DNA of 64,000 nt from Stenotrophomonas maltophilia (GCF_039555535.1 NZ_CP154630.1:4415001-4479000), one strand, 5' to 3'; positions 55,363 through 64,000 are shown, counted from the stretch's first letter. Numbers and translations: made by a program. The notes: generated by a model not told the origin, from the sequence alone.

Positions 55363-55893
55363 GGTTCTTTGCAGGGCCGCGCCCTGCCACCCGCCGAAGC
55401 AACAGCCGAAGCAAGAGCAACAGCAACGGCAACAGCGTGCATTCCGTGGTTGGGCGGGGCAGTGCCGGAGTGCGGGGACGCCGCAAGTACGTCCCTGTAG
55501 GCTTGGCAGCCGCATCCATGCGGCTGACACCCCGCACTCCGACACCGCCCCACCTCTGACAGATTTCGTGTGCTGTTGGTGGGTGTCGACCTTGGTCGAC
55601 ACAATCTGTCAGATATCGAAAATCAAAATGGGGTCAGATCCGTTTTCCGGAGGAAAACGGATCTGACCCCAATAGTATTTCCAACAGACCGCAGCCAACT
55701 GTCGAAGGCGGGGTGGGTCCGGTGGCGGGAGTGTCCGCGGCATGGATGCCGCGGCCAAGCCCCCATGGATGGGTTTACGGCGTCTCCCGCAACCGGACCC
55801 ACCCCGCCAATCCTCGGAATGCCAGCTTTTGCTGTTGCTCTTGCTTCGGCCGTTGCTTCGGCGGGTGCAGGGCGCAGCCCTGCAAATAAACCC
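55363..55893. repeat. Nested palindrome region between opgB and the MscS-type gene
   Basis: 531 bases without a gene. An outer 53/54-base inverted pair (55371-55424 and 55831-55883) differs at about three positions. Inside are two palindromic modules of the same plan: A, stems 55456-55477/55530-55551 around CAGCCGCAT..ATGCGGCTG; B, stems 55707-55731/55784-55808 around CCGCGGCAT..ATGCCGCGG. Between A and B are TCTGACAGATT/AATCTGTCAGA (55555-55613) around a GTGTCGACC hairpin, and a perfect GGGGTC-type palindrome (55630-55670). Confidence 0.88.
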
Positions 55894-58314
55894 CTACTCC
55901 TGCGGATCGCGGGTGATGTGGATGTCGGTCGGGGTCGACAGCGGGATGTTCCGCTCCGCCAGGATCTGCAGCAGGCTGAAGTACAGATCGCTGCGGGTGG
56001 CGTAGACCTGCCGCGGGCTGGCCACGTACGCGAAGCTGTTGATGGTGATCTGGCCACCGGCAATGCTGTCGATGTAGACCGTCGGCGCCGGCTGCTTCAG
56101 CACGTTGGTGTGCGCGGTGTACGCATCCAGCAGCGCCTGCCGCAGATTGCCGACATCCGTGCTGGGCGGTACCGCGAACTGGATCTGGATGCGGCCCTGG
56201 TTGTTGCCCATCGTCATGTTGCGCACGGTCTTGGTGACCAGCTCGGAGTTGGGCACGATCAGCGTCGACTTGTCGCCCACCTGGATCTCGGTCGAGCGCA
56301 GGCTGATGCGGCGGATGTCGCCTTCCTGGTCACCCAGCTTCACCCAGTCGCCGATCTTCACCGGGCGCTCGGCCAGCAGGATCAGGCCGGAAACAAAGTT
56401 CTGGGTGATCACCTGCAGGCCGAAGCCGATACCCACCGACAGCGCGCTGACCAGCAATGCCAGCTTGCTCAGCTGCAAGCCCATCGCGCTCAGCGCCCAG
56501 ATCACCGCGATGATGATGCCCACATAGCGGGCAACCGTACTCACCGAATTGCGTGCGCCCAGGTCCAGTTCGGTCTTGGGCAGGTAGGTGTCGGTCAGCC
56601 AGCGCTGCACCAGCTGGGTGACCGCCAGGCCGGCCAGCAGCACCAGCACGGCCAGCACGATGCGCACCGGCTCCAGCTTGGTTCCGCCGATATCGAACCC
56701 AGAAGTGAACAGCGACGAGAACCGCTCGACCACTGCGCCGATGTTGCCGAATGGCGCCACCAGGGCCAGCAGCGCGATCAGTACGACGATGGTGCGCAGT
56801 GCTGCCGACAGCAGCACGCCGGCCTGCTCCAGCCGCGATACGCTCAGCCCGGTGCTGAGCAGGATGGTCTGGCCGACCTTGCTGTCGGCGTTGAGCATCC
56901 AGGTGCTCAGGTCATCGACGAACTTGAACAGCAGCGTCGCCGCCAGCACCACGATGCTGCCGCCGATCAGCTGCTGGTTCACGAACTTGGCGAAATTCAG
57001 ATAGCCCAGCAGCGTGGCGATGATCGCTGCCACCACCGCGATGTTGCCTGCCACGCGCGCCAGCACCAGCCAGCTGCTGCGGCGCACCGGCGTACTCGGG
57101 CCCTGCCCGTCGGCCTGCGCTTCCAGCTTGGCTTCGGCCTCGGCGGTCTGCCGGCGGTGCAGGCGCGCCAGCGTCACCAGCATGGCCATGATCAGGCCGA
57201 GGTAGGTCAGTGCAATCAGGCCATCCAGCGCCACCGTGGTGACGTCGCTGGTGCGCGTGGCCTGATCGAGGGCGACCAGCACCGCGCTCAGCCAGGCCAG
57301 CGCCGCCGCGCCCCAGGCGTACTTGCGCAATTTCAGTGCGGCGGTGTCGTCCAGATTCAACAATCGCCATGAGGGGCGCTTGGGCACCAGCAGGCAGGCG
57401 CTGAGCGCCGCGATGAACGCGGCGCGGAAGGTCGCGGTTTCCAACCCGTCGGCCACCACCTGCAGGCGCGGTGCGATCGCATCAACGGCGTCCAGCGCCG
57501 CCATCAGCACCACTACGGCATAGCCGGGCAGCAACGTGCCCACCAGCAGCAGCCACATGGCCAGGCCAGACCGGCGCAGGCGGCCATCAGGCGCGCGGTC
57601 AGACGCGGCGAACTGCCGCCCCAGGCGGCGCAGCCACAACCGCAGCGGGAACATCATCACCAGCGCGGCCACCAGGCCCAGCAGCGGCGTGCCCCAGCCA
57701 TTGGCGCCGATGCCAGCGACCAGCGTGTCACGCCCCTGCTCGGCCAGCGGCGCAACGCGTGCGATATCGATCGGCAGGCGCTCGGCCACCTTGCTCCACA
57801 GCGCAGGCGACAGCGGCGAGGCCACCTTCTGCCCCAGCTCTTCGGTGCGCTGCGCGGCGCGTTGCTGGTCGATGTCGGTCGCCAGCTGCTGGGCACGCAC
57901 CGCGCTGGTCTTGGCTTGGGCCACCGATGCGGCCAGTCCGTCGCGCTGCTTGTTGAGGATGCGCCGTTGCGCCGCCAGTTCGGGCGGCTCGGTGGCGCCC
58001 TCGGCAGGCGTGCCCAGCTGCGCCAGCTGTTCGTCGAGACGGTCCAGCTGCGGCTGCAGCGACTTCTCCAGCGCCTCGGCGTCACGCCGGGCCTTCGAAG
58101 CGTCCTCGGACAGCATGGCCAATGTTTCGATGGCCGCGGCATCACCACGCTTGCGGTCGACTTCCTTCAGCTTCGCATCGATATCCGCCAGCTGCTGCTT
58201 CGGCGTGGGGTCCTCATCCTGTGCCAGCACCGGTGCCGACAGCAGGAAGGCAGTGCACAGCAGCAGGACCAGCCAAGGCCCCCGTGCACGGATCGATTGC
58301 AGGAAAGAAGACAC
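55894..58314 (-). CDS. Mechanosensitive channel of the MscS family with DUF3772 domain
   Basis: 806 residues from a GTG at 58314: a signal peptide (about residues 1-31), a periplasmic coiled coil (about 35-200) with the DUF3772 region, about ten helices, and a C-terminal MscS pore and beta domain (GIGFGLQVITQNFVSGLILLAERPVKIGDWV in key blocks, then VPNSELVTKTVRNMT). A GTG at 58368 is also in frame but sits on a -10-like TATAGT. It should release solutes on osmotic downshift. The stop is flanked by the long palindrome region. Confidence 0.91.
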   Translation of the reverse strand: MSSFLQSIRARGPWLVLLLCTAFLLSAPVLAQDEDPTPKQQLADIDAKLKEVDRKRGDAAAIETLAMLSEDASKARRDAEALEKSLQPQLDRLDEQLAQLGTPAEGATEPPELAAQRRILNKQRDGLAASVAQAKTSAVRAQQLATDIDQQRAAQRTEELGQKVASPLSPALWSKVAERLPIDIARVAPLAEQGRDTLVAGIGANGWGTPLLGLVAALVMMFPLRLWLRRLGRQFAASDRAPDGRLRRSGLAMWLLLVGTLLPGYAVVVLMAALDAVDAIAPRLQVVADGLETATFRAAFIAALSACLLVPKRPSWRLLNLDDTAALKLRKYAWGAAALAWLSAVLVALDQATRTSDVTTVALDGLIALTYLGLIMAMLVTLARLHRRQTAEAEAKLEAQADGQGPSTPVRRSSWLVLARVAGNIAVVAAIIATLLGYLNFAKFVNQQLIGGSIVVLAATLLFKFVDDLSTWMLNADSKVGQTILLSTGLSVSRLEQAGVLLSAALRTIVVLIALLALVAPFGNIGAVVERFSSLFTSGFDIGGTKLEPVRIVLAVLVLLAGLAVTQLVQRWLTDTYLPKTELDLGARNSVSTVARYVGIIIAVIWALSAMGLQLSKLALLVSALSVGIGFGLQVITQNFVSGLILLAERPVKIGDWVKLGDQEGDIRRISLRSTEIQVGDKSTLIVPNSELVTKTVRNMTMGNNQGRIQIQFAVPPSTDVGNLRQALLDAYTAHTNVLKQPAPTVYIDSIAGGQITINSFAYVASPRQVYATRSDLYFSLLQILAERNIPLSTPTDIHITRDPQE

Positions 58315-58405
58315 GCCAGCCACACCGTTTCGCGCGGACCACCGCGCCTGCGCGCGACTATACGGCACAGACGGTAAAGGGCGGATGCGTGGCCCCGTGG
58401 CGGTA

Positions 58406-58654
58406 TCAGTACTTCAACCGCAGCTCTTCCACCGTGGGCTGCTGCAGCGCGTACCAGTCCTGGAACTCTTCCTCGGTGATCTCATCGGGCGCATACACCG
58501 CCACCGGGTGCCAGTCGTGGTCGGTCGGCAGTGGCTGGCGCGGGCCGGCACGCAGGCTGTAACTGACGCCCTCGTAGTCCACCAGGTCGTCGACCTGCGG
58601 CCACTGTTCGCGTGCGAACGCGGATTCACTCTTCAACAGGATCACCTGGTACAT
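58406..58654 (-). CDS. Small acidic protein of unknown function
   Basis: 82 residues, rich in Glu, Asp and aromatic residues (about 20 acidic), without cysteine, signal or membrane helix. The ATG at 58654 is chosen over an open extension of 17 codons. It lies 91 bases upstream of the MscS-type gene on the same strand and might be a leader gene of it. I cannot name a family. Confidence 0.7.
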   Translation of the reverse strand: MYQVILLKSESAFAREQWPQVDDLVDYEGVSYSLRAGPRQPLPTDHDWHPVAVYAPDEITEEEFQDWYALQQPTVEELRLKY

Positions 58655-58836
58655 CGGCACCTCCACTTCGGTTGGATCAGGAAAACACGGCGCTGGTGGC
58701 AGCATACCGCCGCACCGTTGACAACGGGCACGCCGCAGCAGCGACGGAACGTTCTGGACACGGCCATCGCCCCGGCTTCACCCGCCCATGGCAAGGCCAT
58801 CGGCATCGTGGAGGCCCACCCCTGCCACGACCGCCG

Positions 58837-59331
58837 ATGACCGACCACCCGCCGCTGAAGACCGTCACCGACCTCAAGCTGCCCCGCTACCTGGGCACCT
58901 GGTACGAGATCGCACGCCTGCCGATGCGCCACGAACCGGAAGGCTGCACCGACGTGTCGGCGCACTACACCCTGCTCGACAACGGCAACGTCGGCGTCAC
59001 CAACCGCTGCCGCATGGACGGCGAGGTCGAGGAAGCCACCGGCGAGGCCTGTGCCGTCGACAACGACAGCGCGCGCCTGGAGGTGAGCTTCCTGCCCAAG
59101 GGCCTGCGCTGGTTGCCATTCGCCAAGGGCGACTACTGGGTGATCCAGGTCGCCCCGGACTACAGCGTCGCGCTGGTCGGCAGCCCGGACCGCAAGTACC
59201 TGTGGCTGATGGCACGCGAGCCACGCCTGGACGCGACCGTGCAGGACCATTATCTGGCGACTGCCCGCCTGCAGGGCTTCGATCTGTCCGAACTGATCCA
59301 CACCCCGCATACCGGTCGCCCGACAGCCTGA
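58837..59331 (+). CDS. Bacterial lipocalin (Blc-like), without lipoprotein signal
   Basis: 164 residues. The lipocalin GxW motif (YLGTWYEIARLPMRHE, about residues 18-33) and the C-terminal LMAREPRLD are typical of Blc. E. coli Blc is an outer-membrane lipoprotein, but this one starts MTDHPPLKTV with no signal peptide, so it is probably cytoplasmic. The ATG at 58837 is the only good start. It precedes an FAD oxidoreductase by 13 bases. Confidence 0.91.
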   Translation: MTDHPPLKTVTDLKLPRYLGTWYEIARLPMRHEPEGCTDVSAHYTLLDNGNVGVTNRCRMDGEVEEATGEACAVDNDSARLEVSFLPKGLRWLPFAKGDYWVIQVAPDYSVALVGSPDRKYLWLMAREPRLDATVQDHYLATARLQGFDLSELIHTPHTGRPTA

Positions 59332-59344
59332 GCCGCGCACGCCC

Positions 59345-60553
59345 ATGGACCTCAAGAGTGGCTACCCATGGTGGGCGGTTCGCAACGGCCTGATCCACGC
59401 CTTCCCACCGCTGGAAGAGAACCTGCGCTGCGACGTGCTGGTGGTGGGTGGTGGCATCACCGGTGCGCTGATCGCCGACGAACTGTCCGCCCACGGCCAC
59501 GAGGTGGCGGTCATCGAGCAGCGCGACATCGGTTGGGGCAGTACCGCCGCCAGCACCGCGCTGCTGCAGTACGAGATCGATACCCATCTGCTGGAACTGG
59601 CACAGCGTTACGGCCATGACGCCGCCGCACGGGCCTACCTTGCCTGTGCCGAGGCCATTCCGGCGCTGGGCGATGTGGCGCGGGGCCTGAAGGACGTGGA
59701 TTTCCAGCGGATGGACAGCCTGTACCTGGCCAGCCGCCATCGCGACGTGCCGCGCCTGATGGCCGAAGGCGATGCCCGTCGCGGCATCGGCCTGGATGCC
59801 CGCTGGCTTGGCCCCGGGGAACTGCAGGAACGTTTCGACGTTGGGGCCGGCGGCGCCCTGCTGACCCGGCAGGCGGCCCGGGTTGATCCGTATCGGCTGA
59901 CCTATGCGCTGCTGCAGCGCCTGCGTCGGCGCGGCGGCCATGTGCATGACCGCACCATACTGCACAGCCTCGATGCTACCGCGCGCGGGGTGACCGCCCG
60001 TACCGAAGCCGGTGCCACCATCCGCGCACGCCACGTGGTGCTGGCCATGGGCTATGCCAACCAGCGCTGGCTCAAGCAACGGGTCGCACGCAACCGCAGC
60101 AGCTACGCCTTCATCACCGATCCCATCGATGCGGACGTGCTCGGCCGGCTGCGCAACACGATGGTCTGGGAGAGCGCCCGCCCCTACCTGTACCTGCGCG
60201 CCACCGGCGACCGTCGCCTGCTGGTGGGCGGGCTGGACGACGCCATCGACATCCCCGCCCGCCGCGACCGGCGCGTTCAGAGCAAGGCCGACCAGCTGAT
60301 GAAGCAGCTGCTGCGCTGGTTCCCACGGCTGGACCCGGTGCCGGCGTTCTCCTGGGGCGGCACCTTCGCCGAGACCGCTGATGGCCTGCCGTTCTTCGGC
60401 CCGCACGAACAATGGGGACCGCGGGTGCACTTCGCCATGGCCTACGGTGGCAACGGCATCACCTATTCGATGATCGGCGCGCAGCTGCTGCGGGCCCGGA
60501 TCGAACGGCGCACGCATCCACTGGCGGGGCTGTTCGGGTTCGGGCGGTTGTGA
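59345..60553 (+). CDS. FAD-dependent oxidoreductase, DAO family
   Basis: 402 residues with the dinucleotide loop VVGGGITGALIADEL (about residues 33-47) and the C-terminal GGTFAETADGLPFFGP typical of DAO-fold amine or amino-acid oxidases. The substrate is not clear. It lies 13 bases after the lipocalin gene, likely in the same message. Confidence 0.9.
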   Translation: MDLKSGYPWWAVRNGLIHAFPPLEENLRCDVLVVGGGITGALIADELSAHGHEVAVIEQRDIGWGSTAASTALLQYEIDTHLLELAQRYGHDAAARAYLACAEAIPALGDVARGLKDVDFQRMDSLYLASRHRDVPRLMAEGDARRGIGLDARWLGPGELQERFDVGAGGALLTRQAARVDPYRLTYALLQRLRRRGGHVHDRTILHSLDATARGVTARTEAGATIRARHVVLAMGYANQRWLKQRVARNRSSYAFITDPIDADVLGRLRNTMVWESARPYLYLRATGDRRLLVGGLDDAIDIPARRDRRVQSKADQLMKQLLRWFPRLDPVPAFSWGGTFAETADGLPFFGPHEQWGPRVHFAMAYGGNGITYSMIGAQLLRARIERRTHPLAGLFGFGRL

Positions 60554-60557
60554 CCTG

Positions 60558-60581
60558 CAGCCAGGCATGGCCTGGCTCTAC
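60558..60581. repeat. SMAG-like monomer
   Basis: CAGCCAGGC-ATG-GCCTGGCTCTAC, GTAG on the minus strand, 4 bases after the oxidoreductase stop. Confidence 0.85.
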
Positions 60582-60679
60582 CCCAATCCGGTACCGACAG
60601 GCATCATTCAAGCAGCCCCTGCTAGCGTCGGCCTGTACCGCCGCGTGTTGCGTGGCCACCTGTCCGCTGGAGCGCTGTC

Positions 60680-61162
60680 ATGATCCGCCCCCTGACCCTG
60701 CTGCTGTGCCTGGCCCTGCCGGGAACCGTGCTGGCCCAGTCCGCCGCAGGCGCCACCGCGCCGCAGGCGGCCGGCCTGGACCTGACGCTGCCGCAGGCGC
60801 CGATGCGCTACCTCAACGACCCAGCCCTGCAGCAGGACCCGCCGGGCACGTACTACGGCGACAAGAGCGGCCCGCGCGTGCACGACGACGCGAAGATCGC
60901 CGACGTGACCGACGACAAGGTCAAGGTGTCCGGCAGCTTCACCACCGGCATCGGCTATTCCAAGAATGGCGGCAACAGCCACTACAACGCCGCCACGCTG
61001 AACCTGAGCAAGAACTACACCACCGATGAGGGCAAGACCCACGGGGTCAACGTCAACATCCACGTGAGCGAAGGCAAGGGCCCGGGCTTCTTCGGTCCGT
61101 ATGGCGGCTACTACGGCCGTGGCCCGGGCTACTGGGACTACCCGCCGCCGTTCGGCTGGTAA
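60680..61162 (+). CDS. Secreted protein of unknown function with a Gly/Tyr/Pro-rich tail
   Basis: 160 residues: a signal peptide (about residues 1-19, MIRPLTLLLCLALPGTVLA), a middle section with DGxG-like NGGNSHYNAATLNL, and a tail in which Gly, Tyr, Phe and Pro dominate (GPYGGYYGRGPGYWDYPPP). It may be exported to the periplasm or surface. I do not recognise a family. A SMAG dimer follows. Confidence 0.75.
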   Translation: MIRPLTLLLCLALPGTVLAQSAAGATAPQAAGLDLTLPQAPMRYLNDPALQQDPPGTYYGDKSGPRVHDDAKIADVTDDKVKVSGSFTTGIGYSKNGGNSHYNAATLNLSKNYTTDEGKTHGVNVNIHVSEGKGPGFFGPYGGYYGRGPGYWDYPPPFGW

Positions 61163-61171
61163 GCCAGCTCC

Positions 61172-61235
61172 TGTAGAGCCGAGCCCATGCTCGGCTACGG
61201 TTGGCCGCAAAGCCGAGCATGGCCTCGGCTCTACA
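61172..61235. repeat. SMAG dimer repeat
   Basis: TGTAGAGCCGAGCC.. at 61172 and the inverse AGCCGAGC..GGCTCTACA ending at 61235, with a short centre. It sits between the convergent secreted protein and PepSY genes. Confidence 0.9.
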
Positions 61236-61245
61236 TGGGCCAACG

Positions 61246-61680
61246 TCAATCCAGCCAGCCATCGCGCTCGCTGTGCAGGATGCGGCCGTCGTAACCGCTC
61301 AGGCGCACTTCCACCTTCTGGTTGCGGGCATTGCGCGCTTCCAGCGACCAGGTGGCACCATCGCGTTCCAACGAATGGATCTCGCGCAGGCCATGTGCCT
61401 GTGCCCGTGCCAGCACCTGCTCGGTGGTCAGCAGCGCGCGGCCGTTGTGCTCGTCGAAGATCTCGCCGGTCTTCGGGTCCACGTAGACCTCGCTGAAGCG
61501 GCCATCGGCGCGGCTCACGTCCGCTTCCCACAGGCTGTCATCACGCTCGATCTCGTGGATCTGGGTGTAACCGGCCTTGCGCAGGGTCTGTTCAACCTGG
61601 GCCATGCCCAGCGGTGCGGCCTGAGCGGCCGGTACGATGGCCAGGGCGGCGACGGTGGCGAGGGCAAGCGACTTCAACAT
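61246..61680 (-). CDS. Periplasmic PepSY-domain protein (two repeats)
   Basis: 144 residues: a signal peptide (MLKSLALATVAALAIVPAAQA), then two PepSY-like units, each ending in GEIFDEH or DGRILHSE. PepSY proteins often inhibit peptidases or sense the envelope. The ATG at 61680 has AGGAG 7-8 bases upstream. It is divergent from a second PepSY gene, 151 bases away. Confidence 0.9.
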   Translation of the reverse strand: MLKSLALATVAALAIVPAAQAAPLGMAQVEQTLRKAGYTQIHEIERDDSLWEADVSRADGRFSEVYVDPKTGEIFDEHNGRALLTTEQVLARAQAHGLREIHSLERDGATWSLEARNARNQKVEVRLSGYDGRILHSERDGWLD

Positions 61681-61741
61681 GGGGATTCTCCTGTTCGTGT
61701 TCATGGCCGGACCATCCCGGCAACGCCACGATGCACGGGGT

Positions 61742-61782
61742 GGTTAACAGCCCCTTAGCCGGCGCTGTTAGCCCGCTGTTAG
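61742..61782. promoter_or_regulatory. Direct repeats between the two PepSY genes
   Basis: CTGTTAG at 61765-61771 and 61776-61782, 11 bases apart start to start, plus GGTTAACAG (61742-61750; CTGTTAACC on the minus strand). The 11-base spacing is that of OmpR-type regulators, whose gene follows. The link is inferred. Confidence 0.4.
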
Positions 61783-61831
61783 TCAGCCGCTGCACACTCA
61801 CGCCTGTTCCCCCTTCCCTCATGCGCCCGCG

Positions 61832-62122
61832 ATGCTCGCCACCCTGCCCCTGCTGCTGGCCCTGGCCAACACCCCGACCGCCGCTGCGCCCGTGCAGGAT
61901 CCGGCGCAGCAGGTCGCGCGCCGTGCCGTGCAGCAAGGCCGTTACGTGCCGCTGGAAAGCGTGGTGCGCGATGCACTCAAGCGCTACCCGGGGCAACTGC
62001 TGGAAGTGGAGCTGGACGACGGCGTCTACGAAGTGGAGATCCTGCGCGCTGACGGCGTGGTGGTGGAGCTGGACTATGATGCGCGCAGCGGAAAGCTGCT
62101 GAAGACGGAGCTGGACGACTGA
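61832..62122 (+). CDS. Periplasmic PepSY-domain protein, two-component operon leader
   Basis: 96 residues: a short signal peptide (MLATLPLLLALANTPTAAA) and one PepSY unit (YEVEILRADGVVVELDYDARSGKLLKTE in key blocks). Its TGA stop overlaps the response regulator start by one base, so the three genes are one operon. It may modulate the kinase. Confidence 0.88.
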   Translation: MLATLPLLLALANTPTAAAPVQDPAQQVARRAVQQGRYVPLESVVRDALKRYPGQLLEVELDDGVYEVEILRADGVVVELDYDARSGKLLKTELDD

Positions 62123-62781
62123 TGCGCATTCTGTTGGCCGAAGACGATGCCGCGCTGGCGCAGCGCCTGGTGCCCCTGCTGGAGCAGGCCGGCTACGTGG
62201 TGCATGTGGTTGCCGATGGCCGCCAGGCCGAAGAGATCGGCCAGATCGAAGATCTGCAGGCGGCCATCGTCGACCTGGGCCTGCCCGGCCTGGACGGACT
62301 GAGCGTGATCGAGCGCTGGCGTAGCAACGGCCGCGGCTTCCCGGTGCTGGTGCTGACCGCGCGCGGGCGCTGGCACGACAAGCTGGCCGGCTTCGATGCC
62401 GGTGCCGACGACTACCTGACCAAACCGTTCCAGGCCGACGAACTGGTGCTGCGCCTGCGCGCCCTGATCCGCCGCAGCCATGGCCACGCCAGCCCGCGCC
62501 TGCACTGCGGCCCGCTGCAGCTGGACGTCAACGCCGGCCGCTTCGAACTGGACGGACAGCCGCTGGCACTGAGCCCGCAGGAGTTCCGCCTGCTCAGTTG
62601 CTTCATCCATCACAGCGGCCAGGTGATCGGCCGTGACCGCCTGGGTGAACAGGTGTTCGAGGGTGGGCTGGATCCCGACTCCAACGCGCTGGATGTGCTG
62701 CTCGGGCGCGTACGCCGCAAGCTCGGCATCGAGCTGATCCAAACCGTACGCGGCCAGGGCTGGCGGCTGGCGCCGCCGTGA
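62122..62781 (+). CDS. OmpR-family response regulator
   Basis: 219 residues: a receiver with acidic pair ED8-D9, phospho-acceptor D51 and K101, and a winged-helix DNA-binding domain (LSPQEFRLLSCFIHHSGQVIGRDRL in key blocks, LDVLLGRVRRKLG). The layout and neighbours suggest a PhoP- or QseB-like regulator. Confidence 0.94.
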   Translation: MRILLAEDDAALAQRLVPLLEQAGYVVHVVADGRQAEEIGQIEDLQAAIVDLGLPGLDGLSVIERWRSNGRGFPVLVLTARGRWHDKLAGFDAGADDYLTKPFQADELVLRLRALIRRSHGHASPRLHCGPLQLDVNAGRFELDGQPLALSPQEFRLLSCFIHHSGQVIGRDRLGEQVFEGGLDPDSNALDVLLGRVRRKLGIELIQTVRGQGWRLAPP

Positions 62782-64000
62782 CGCGGCAGCCCTCGCTGCG
62801 ACGGCGCCTGCTGCTGGCCGGTGGCGTCGGCCTGCTGCTGATCTCGCTGCTGGCCAGTGCACTGCTGGGGGAACTTTTCAAGCGCAGCGCGCGTGATCGG
62901 CTGGACCACGAACTGCAGCAGGACATGCTGACTCTGGTCGCGCAGGTGGAAGTTGCCCCCGACGGCCAGTTGCAGCTGCGCCAGGAACCGAACGATGCGC
63001 GCTTCCAGCGGGTGTTCTCCGGGGCTTACTGGCAGATCGCCGGTGCCGACGGCCGCGTGCTGCTGCAGTCACGCTCGTTGTGGGATGAAACGCTTCCCGC
63101 CACCGCCACTGGCCCGACCCCCCGCAACCTGGCCGGGCCGCTGCAGCAATCGCTGCGCGCACGCGTGCAGCAGGTGCGCCTGCCACGCGCCCGCGAACCG
63201 TTCGTGGCGGTGGTCGCCACCGATCGCAGCGCACTGGACGCGGATGTTGCTGCATTCCGCAAGCGCACCGCCATCGCGCTGGGCGTGCTGGTCGCCGCGT
63301 GGCTGGCGGTGCTGGCCAGCCAGGTGCACTTCGGCCTGCGCCCGCTGCATCGCCTCGGTGCGCAGCTGGAACGCGTACGGCGCGGTGATGCGCAGCGCAT
63401 CGAAACGCGCGGATTGGGCGCGGAGGTCGCACCGCTGGGTGAAGAACTCAACGCGCTGCTGGAGCACCAGCAGCGCATGGTCGCGCGGGCACGCACCAGT
63501 GCACAGGATCTGGCGCATGCGCTGAAGACTCCGCTGAGCGTATTGGCCGCCGAGGCCGACGGCGACGGTACGCATTGGCGTGCCACCGTGCGCGAGCAGA
63601 GTGCGCGCATGCAGGCCAGCGTCGACCGTTACCTTGCTGCCGGACTGGCCGCCGACCATCGCCAACGCACCGACGTGGCGGCCGTCGCGCAGGCGATGTG
63701 CCGGCTGATGGCACGCGTGCATGGCGAACGTGGCATTGCGTTCACGGCGGCGGATATCGATCCGGCGTTGCAGTTCGCCGGTGCCAGTGCGGACCTGGAA
63801 GAGATGCTGGGCAACCTGCTGGACAACGCCGGGCGCTGGGCGCAACGGCAGGTCACTGTCGAAGCAGAAACCAGCGAAGGGCAGCTACGCATCGAAGTGC
63901 GCGATGACGGCCCCGGCCTGGCTGCAGACGCGCTGGAACGGGTCACCCAGCGTGGTGTGCGGCTGGATGAGCGTGAAGGCAGCAGCGGGTTGGGCCTGGC
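62778..64000 (+). CDS. Sensor histidine kinase, partner of the OmpR-type regulator (cut by the window)
   Basis: Starts at a GTG (62778) overlapping the regulator stop by 4 bases (GTGA). Two membrane helices (about residues 12-34 and 165-190) flank a periplasmic loop of about 130 residues. HisKA has H247 in AHALKTPLS, and HATPase shows LLDNAGRWA and the DDGPGLA box; the last visible codons (EGSSGLGLA) are the G2 box. The C-terminal end is outside the window. Confidence 0.92.
   Translation, partial: MTRQPSLRRRLLLAGGVGLLLISLLASALLGELFKRSARDRLDHELQQDMLTLVAQVEVAPDGQLQLRQEPNDARFQRVFSGAYWQIAGADGRVLLQSRSLWDETLPATATGPTPRNLAGPLQQSLRARVQQVRLPRAREPFVAVVATDRSALDADVAAFRKRTAIALGVLVAAWLAVLASQVHFGLRPLHRLGAQLERVRRGDAQRIETRGLGAEVAPLGEELNALLEHQQRMVARARTSAQDLAHALKTPLSVLAAEADGDGTHWRATVREQSARMQASVDRYLAAGLAADHRQRTDVAAVAQAMCRLMARVHGERGIAFTAADIDPALQFAGASADLEEMLGNLLDNAGRWAQRQVTVEAETSEGQLRIEVRDDGPGLAADALERVTQRGVRLDEREGSSGLGL

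Overview
The window is a GC-rich stretch of a gammaproteobacterial chromosome, very probably a Stenotrophomonas of the maltophilia group (Xanthomonadaceae). This rests on the Xanthomonas-type regulator Clp between speD and a TauE-family gene, a Xanthomonas-like order of trp, coq7, rplM-rpsI and tRNA genes, an Xanthomonas-like OpgB, and above all many short palindromes starting with GTAG, the hallmark of Stenotrophomonas SMAG repeats. There is no prophage, insertion sequence, CRISPR array or resistance island. Almost everything is core chromosome, with repeats packed into the gaps.

Layout. 0-3 kb: a minus-strand cluster with a DUF6776-type membrane protein, bactofilin, erpA and nudC, and a truncated membrane protein at the edge. 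3-9.5 kb: a DUF4126 membrane protein, a receiver/degenerate GGDEF/degenerate EAL protein coupled to a hybrid histidine kinase, then bfr, bfd (with a Fur-like palindrome) and rppH. 9.6-12 kb: tRNA-Met and tRNA-Gln with a shared promoter and a very strong terminator, rpsI and rplM, coq7, sugE. 12.3-15.6 kb: speD divergent from clp, a TauE-like permease and a HAD phosphatase. 15.6-20.4 kb: trpE, a SIMPL-domain protein, trpG, trpD and trpC, with a tryptophan-rich leader frame ahead of trpE.

20.7-25.6 kb: a YegS-type lipid kinase, a candidate small RNA, a GNAT acetyltransferase, rpe, a J-domain protein, purC, a repeat block and an Mpo1-like gene. 25.9-31.8 kb: a complete Mrp-type cation/proton antiporter operon (fused A/B subunit, then C to G). 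32-37.6 kb: a Ca/Na exchanger, a lipoprotein, an unknown gene, hmgA and hppD for tyrosine breakdown and a divergent MarR regulator. 37.7-46.4 kb: unknown proteins, a POT peptide transporter, tryptophan 2,3-dioxygenase, and a 2-oxoacid dehydrogenase operon (E1 alpha, E1 beta, an SH3 protein, E2).

46.5-64 kb: a VOC protein, a WYL regulator with an NAD(P)-binding partner, a diguanylate cyclase, a DUF808 protein, a UbiB-type kinase, opgB, an elaborate palindrome region, a DUF3772/MscS channel, a lipocalin, an oxidoreductase, and finally two divergent PepSY genes, one of which heads a two-component operon cut by the window edge.

The most notable signals are a Trp-Trp-Arg-Trp-Trp leader frame whose upstream segment can pair with the trpE Shine-Dalgarno, a SMAG repeat translated in frame inside a histidine kinase, three genes whose stop codon is supplied by a GTAG-type repeat, a sigma-54-like promoter before clp, and several palindrome families with shared architecture. 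All functional calls come from reading motifs and recalled family features; no database search was run.
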